From Scortum barcoo (lineage: Eukaryota > Chordata > Actinopteri > Centrarchiformes > Terapontidae), in assembly GCA_023238725.1 (NCBI GenBank), contig CM041546.1, positions 14,546,483-14,610,482 on the forward strand: a stretch of 64,000 nucleotides of DNA, given 5' to 3'. The translations under genes and the position numbers were made by a program. How positions within the stretch are numbered: position 1 is the first letter of the stretch; the number at the start of each line of letters is the position of its first letter. This document shows positions 59,161-64,000 of this stretch, one piece after another. The notes under the pieces were generated by a model. That model worked only from the letters and a program-made list of their open reading frames with translations. It was not told the origin of the DNA and searched no databases.

Positions 59161-59942
59161 TGCGACATGTGTAAAAGGAAGCATCCAACATGTTTGCACG
59201 AAGATCGAGCCAAGGAGGACAGAAAGAGAGAACATTGGGATGACGAAAGAAAGGAGAGTGGGAAACACTCAAGGGAGAAAGAAAGGTCAAAGGAAAGATT
59301 AGAGTGTCAACAGACTGATGCAACATTAAATGAGGTAACTTCTCACCTGGTGGTGCAAGATGTGAACAGTACCCATACCTCCTCGGTTATGCCAGTATGG
59401 TTATCCACAACAAGTAACCCAGACAATGAGGTTCTCTTATATGCACTTCTGGACAAACAAAGTGACACCACCTTTGTTTTGCATGAAAAGGCCAACACTC
59501 TGGACATACAGAAGGAGCCTGTGCAATTGAAACTCTCCACGTTGGCATCCAGAAGTACAGACATTACTAGTCATAAGTTAACTGGGTTGCAAGTCAGAGG
59601 CTTTTATTCATCGAAGAAGATTCCTCTCCCAGTAACTTACACAAGAGAGTTCATTCCTGTCAATCTAAGTCACATCCCTACACCTAAAACAGCAAGAGCA
59701 TGGCCTCACCTAGAGCACCTTACCGAAGAGATTGCTCCTTTAATTGAATGTGACATTGCCCTGCTCATAGGTCACAATTGTTCTCAAGCCCTGCTACCTA
59801 GAGAGGTTGTGGACGGCAAAGACAATGAGCCATTTGCCCAAAGAACAGACCTTGGCTGGAGTATCATTGGCTGTGTGAATCCCTGTGTCGACTATGGTGA
59901 TGCAATTGGAAGCAGCCACAGGATTGTTGTGAGACAAGTGAC
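59161..59942 (+). pseudogene. BEL zinc-knuckle and protease region
   Basis: Directly after the gag landmark there is a jump to CKRKHPTCLHED, so the capsid end is deleted. Protease reads LLYALLDKQSDTTFV, where BEL elements usually have D-T-Q-S; Lys replaces Thr next to the catalytic Asp. Continues HLTEEIAPLIECDIALLIGHNC and PFAQRTDLGWSIIG to 59,942. Confidence 0.78.
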
Positions 59943-60772
59943 TTGTCAACGGTAGCATCTATTTACGACCCACTCTGCTTCATAGCGTCTTTTATTCTAG
60001 TGGGGAAGCAAATAGTCCAGCAGATGTGCCGAGAGAATACCGGATGGGATGAACCGCTATCTGATGATCTCCGATCACAGTGGGAATCCTGGCTCTTGAA
60101 CCTACAGACTCTAGCTGATGTGAAGATTCAGCAATGTTACTTTCCAGCAAGCTTCGGTCAAGTCCAAAGACACGAACTCCATCATTTCTCGGACGCGAGT
60201 GTCACAGGGTACAGGAGAGAATGCACTTACCTGAGAGCAGTCAGTGCAACAGGGCAAATCCACTGTTCGCTGGTCATGGGTACGGCCAGAGTGGCCCCCA
60301 CGGAGGTCACTACAGTACCAAGACTTGAGCTCTCAGCAGCTGTTGTTGCTGTTCGCACCAGTGACTTGCTTAGAAGTGTCCAGACTTTCTCTGGCATGAC
60401 GAGCTTCCCAGCAGAGATATTAAGGTGGGAGACGTTGCAGTTGAAGATCCAGAAAAAGTACGTAAGGCTTTTGTTTACAAGACCTTAACAACAGAAGATT
60501 CACTGCTTGATCGCTTCCTTCAGTTTTCCAGGTGGGCAAGGTTAGTCCAAGCCATCGCCAGGCTTGCACGGTGGGCCAAAGAGCTTAAAGGTTTAGTATC
60601 GAGAACCAATGAAGCCACAAGTCTCGAAGAGAGAAAGGAGGCAGAACTTACGATCATCAGCATTGTCCAATGGGCAACCTTCTCAGAGGAAATACAGAAT
60701 CTTCAATGCAAGAAGGAGATCACAGATAAGGATAAGACCAGCAAGCTGCACCGATTGAATCCTTGCACATGA
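59943..60772 (+). pseudogene. BEL RNase H region (RT deleted)
   Basis: At 59,942/59,943 the sequence passes from the post-protease segment straight to VASIYDPLCFIASFILVGKQ, which normally follows RT. The RT palm with its YVDD-type box is absent, so about 1 kb was lost. RNase H pieces: HHFSDASVTGY and VTTVPRLELSAAVVAV. A second gap follows near 60,420, then the linker RFLQFSRWARLVQAIA up to 60,772. Confidence 0.78.
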
Positions 60773-60799
60773 AGTGCATGAAGTGCACAACCAAGGGCG

Positions 60800-61483
60800 T
60801 GGCATAACAATGAATGCGCTATGATCAAACAGCATCTGGATAATTGGATGTAATCATGCTGTGTCATCCTACATTTATAAGTGTGTCAAGTGTAGAAAAT
60901 TCAGATGCTGTACAGAAGAACAGAAAATGGCAGATTTACCTTGTGAACGCGTGGAAACAATTCCTCCCTTTACTTATTGTGGGATGGACTGTTTTGGTCC
61001 ATTCTATGTCAATGAGGGAAAGAGGGAGCTGAAGCGCTATGGTTTGCTGTTCACTTGTATGTGCTCTTGTGCTGTGCACATTGAACTACTTGATGAAATG
61101 ACAACTGACACCTTTATTAATGCACTTCGGACCTTCATCGCTGTACGTGGAAATGTGAGACAACTTCGATCGGACCAAGGAACCAATTTTATTGGTGCAA
61201 AACGAGAGTTCCTGGAAGCTGTTAAGGAGATGAACGAAGAGTGCTTAAAGCAACTAGGCTGTGAGTTTGTTATGAACCCTCCATCTGCCAGCCATATGGG
61301 GGGAGCCTGGGAAAGGCAAATCAGAAAAATACGAAGTGTGTTGACATCCATTCTGGATCAGTCATCTTAAAGACTTGACAGTTCATCTTTGAGAACTTAC
61401 CTGTATGAAGTCATGGCAATCAAAAATAGCAGACCTTTGACAGCACATTTACTCAATGATCCAACTGGGCAACAGCCTCTCAC
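60800..61483 (+). pseudogene. BEL integrase, interrupted
   Basis: Zinc-binding end CVKCRKFRCC at about 60,885, then the DDE domain 60,861-61,370: DCFGPF (first Asp), LRSDQGTNFIGA (second Asp), SHMGGAWERQIR (Glu). A stop at 61,368, frame change, then YLYEVMAIKNSRPLT; cut by LTR sequence from 61,484. Confidence 0.85.
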
Positions 61484-62092
61484 GAAAATATATTTCGTAC
61501 TGGAAATAAAGAGAATTGATCTGACCAGAGTGTCTTTTATATTTTAATGTATTCTTGCAAGAAGGTGAGCGGTCAGACAACTGAGTGTATGCTCAGCTGG
61601 ATGAGGACTTTATAATGGGCTACAAACAAAGGAAAGGTGGGGAAGGGAGGGAGGTGAGGTCTTGTCAACCCTTTCAGTATATCGTTTCAGGGTTACATCA
61701 TCTTCGTGCGTAAGAGGAGTCTGGCAGACAGATAGTTAATCAGAACATTGTAGTTAAGATTTAAAACCAGTCGAAGCCACTGGAGCCACTCTGTGATAGC
61801 GTGTCCTCTGCAGTGCGATGACCGCTATCAGTCAGAGGTCTCTCTTTTACAGCAGGTCAGAAGTGTACTGTCAGTCAGAGGTTTGTCTTTTATTAAAAGT
61901 CAGAGGCCTGTTCAGAGGTTTGTCTTTTATTAAAAGCCAGTAAAGAACCTGTTCCCTAAAGGAATTTAGGTCTGGTCAGTTTAATGTTTAATGTGTCAAG
62001 AGAAAAGTGAATCACCATATGAGAAAAGAATAGACTATTATATATATGATTATATAATAAGGAAAACATAATAAGGGGAGATTTCCATTACA
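61484..62092 (-). repeat. Solo LTR related to the endogenous retrovirus
   Basis: Shares sequence with both LTRs of the provirus over nearly its full length but is more diverged and carries an internal duplication of TCAGAGGTTTGTCTTTTATTA (about 61,877-61,940). The LTR-end TGTTGTGG is not present at its left border; the right border ends normally at TTACA. No internal retroviral sequence adjoins it. It interrupts the BEL integrase. Confidence 0.85.
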
Positions 62093-62239
62093 CTAGTTAG
62101 ACCAATCCACAAGATGGTTACCCTGCTTGAAGCTGAGTAATGCAGCCCTTGTTTTCTAATTGCCTTTCCTCACACCAAACATCATAAACATTATCTGAAT
62201 TATTATTTGAATCCTTGGATTCAACAAACCAGACAAGCC

Positions 62240-63924
62240 CAAAAAATATTTCCCCTTTTGTGACAATGTCCAGCACTATTTCAATCAGTGTTCAGAGTTT
62301 AAGAAACTCACAAAGTGGCCTGGATTAAAACAGGGAGGCGGTGCTGAAATGTGGAAGAGATCACCAAGCAGCGCAGTGTTACCTCAAGGCTAAATGTCAG
62401 CAGTGCAGCCAAACTCACTTGGAAATACTTCACGAAGTCAACTTCATCTGTGAGGCCAGAGATGCCAGCCTCAGTAACCATGCAGCCAGCAACTTACTAC
62501 CTGGATCCCTCTTGGAGAAGCAGTTGTGTGCTGCTGAAAATGGTTAAGGTGTTTCTGGTATGGTAAAAGGAGGATTGAGGCGTATGCAATCCTGGATGAT
62601 GGGTCAGACCGCACAATCCTCCACCACAATGCTGCTCAATAGCTGGGACTTCAGGGACAGTGTGAAGAGCTGGCACTCAGAACTATCTGCTAGGACACCC
62701 CAACTGTGCCAGGAAGGACAGTTTCCTTTTCCGTGTCCTCCACCACTCTCCCCCAGAAACAATTCCAGATCCACAGAGCCTTCACTGCCATAGAGCTCAA
62801 CCTCTCCAAACACTCACACCCTGCTGAAACCTTGCAGAAGACTTATCGTCAACTCAGACATCTGCCTCTCCACTCATTCAATCAGGCACAACCCCTGCTG
62901 CTCATTGGCTCGAACTATCCTCACCTCATCACACCAGACTATCCTCACCTCATCACACCAGTTGAGCCAGTACACTTAGGGCCTCCATGTGGCCTAACAG
63001 CCCTAAAGACATGACTCGGTTGGACCCTTCAAGGCCCTGCCAAAGTACTTCTGCATCAGCCCTCAGCTCCTCAGTGCCTGCTCACCAACACCCAGACTCT
63101 GTCCGCCGAACTTCTCAATCACGTGACTAAACTCTGGCAGACAAATGTCCTACCATACCAGAATGAGAAGCTCATCACACGCTCCAAGCTCGATGCGGCA
63201 GCAGTCAGGATGCTGAATGAAAAGACAATAAGAGTGGACATGGACAGCATTCAAAGGTACGCAATACCCCTACTGTGGAGAGAAGTTGTCCCACCTCTCC
63301 ACTCATCAAAGAAGTCAGTGTTGGGACACCTGCTCCGGACCAAAAAACGCCTGGCTAAGGACCCTGTTAGAGTGGAAAGTTCCATCTGAGAAATCAAGAC
63401 ATTGTTGGATGCTATGTCAGCAAACTCACTCCTGCTGAAGTACAAGTCATTTCCCAACTCCTGGTACATACCTCATCACATGGTCACCCACAATGGCAAA
63501 GATCGCATTGTGTTTAATCGTTCATTCACATATCAAGGTGCCAGCCTGAATGAACACCTCCTTCCAGGACCCACATTAGGATCCACTCTGCTTGGTGTCC
63601 TGCTCCGCTTAAGGGAGTATTCCACTGTAACAAGCCTCCTGCCTGAGGACCAACCCTTCCTCCAGTTCCTCTGGAGAGACATGGATCGCAGTGCCGTCCC
63701 TGACGTCTACGAATGGCAGATGTTGCCATTTGGCACGACGTGCAGGCCATGCTGCGCCACCTATGCTCTTCAAAGGCATGTTCTGGATCATAGTCAACCA
63801 GGTGAAGATACCTACCACTCTGTTGAGTCCTGCTACTATGTTGACAACCTCCTCCGGAGCTTCACCTCTGAGTCAGAAGCCAAGCACCTTGTCAACAAGC
63901 TACAGCAGTTGAGCAGCGGAGTCT
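62240..63924 (+). mobile_element. Second Pao-type retrotransposon copy, broken
   Basis: Similar domain order to the 42.6-46.6-kb copy: CCHC knuckle FCDNVQHYFNQC (62,265 on), protease YAILDDGSDRTI (62,581 on), NQAQPLLLIGSNYPHLIT (62,880 on), RT with KDRIVFNRSFTYQG, PDVYEWQMLPFGT and YYVDNLLRSF (63,836-63,865). In-frame stops and shifts near 62,385, 62,640, 63,015 and 63,390. Ends abruptly at about 63,924. Confidence 0.82.
62914..62961 (+). repeat. 24-bp tandem duplication in Pao copy 2
   Basis: 62,914-62,937 is repeated exactly at 62,938-62,961, adding eight codons (YPHLITPD) in frame. A simple slippage-type duplication. Confidence 0.9.
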
Positions 63925-64000
63925 GTGTACCGCAAAGGGCAGAGTCGACTGTACTTCTTGAGGCGGCTGCGGTCATTCAATATCTGTCCCCCCCTGCTCC
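63925..64000 (+). mobile_element. LINE fragment, 3' part of RT ORF, runs off the window
   Basis: From 63,925 the plus strand reads VYRKGQSRLYFLRRLRSFN and onward to the window end, a block I recognise from the C-terminal part of fish non-LTR retrotransposon RT. It replaces the expected continuation of Pao RT/RNase H. Clade not determined. Confidence 0.75.

Larger units (their letters stand above)
49779..62145 (+). mobile_element. BEL-type retrotransposon, split by an endogenous retrovirus and by a third LTR
   Basis: One plus-strand element in three pieces: 49,779-50,043 (gag start), 58,256-61,483 (rest of gag to integrase), and about 62,093-62,145 (end of pol, RPIHKMVTLLEAE then stop). The 4-bp target duplication GAGG of the retrovirus restores the gag frame between the first two pieces. 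No 5' LTR is visible: coding begins 70 bp after the Tc1 element. The 3' LTR is not delimited. RT is deleted (see 59,943). Confidence 0.85.

Noticed and set aside
1..64000. CRISPR arrays, bacterial operons, riboswitches
   Set aside because: No regularly spaced repeats or prokaryotic gene structure; the DNA is clearly vertebrate with introns.
1..64000. tRNA or rRNA genes
   Set aside because: No A-box/B-box pair or conserved rRNA block seen by eye.

Overview
The window is vertebrate nuclear DNA, almost certainly a teleost fish. Evidence: compact multi-exon immune genes with GT..AG introns, (AT)n/(GT)n microsatellites, Tc1-like transposons, BEL/Pao and Ty3/gypsy elements, an endogenous retrovirus, and dispersed repeats typical of spiny-rayed fishes. 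The gene order C1r-C1s-RBP5-PTPN6 matches the content of human 12p13.31. All identifications rest on reading translations and splice sites by eye; no database was searched.

Positions 1-22,000 (minus strand): three tandem CUB-EGF-CUB-CCP-CCP-serine protease genes of the complement C1r/C1s family. The leftmost (1-4,450) is cut by the window edge and looks decayed. The middle one (5,405-10,785) is a complete c1r; every exon joins in frame to about 705 residues. The third (16,847-about 21,950) is c1s, with Gln where oxyanion-hole Gly193 normally sits. Between c1r and c1s, on the plus strand, lies an unrecognised single-exon 320-residue ORF (13,582-14,544) behind a GC-rich promoter-like region, with a tandemly duplicated 3' end.

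Positions 23,100-30,820 (plus strand): a CD40-like TNF-receptor-superfamily gene (nine coding exons plus a 21-nt stalk micro-exon) with a C-terminal TRAF6-type motif. It converges on rbp5 (32,231-34,418, minus), a cellular retinol-binding protein gene. The receptor 3' UTR plus all of rbp5 is duplicated at 39,136-42,233; the second rbp5 has lost its start codon. Between the copies lie the last four coding exons of ptpn6 (SHP-1). Its 5' exons, including the catalytic Cys, are not in the window.

Positions 42,400-64,000: a nested transposon cluster with no host gene recognised. In order: a Pao-type retrotransposon (42.6-46.6 kb); a Tc1-like element containing a second Tc1-like element (46,586-49,705); a BEL-type retrotransposon (from 49,779) whose gag is split by an 8.2-kb, env-less endogenous retrovirus in opposite orientation (LTRs 50,044-50,619 and 57,673-58,251, 4-bp target duplication) and whose integrase is cut by a third related LTR (61,484-62,092); and a second Pao-type copy (62.2-63.9 kb), itself cut by a LINE fragment that runs off the right edge. 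All these elements are broken.
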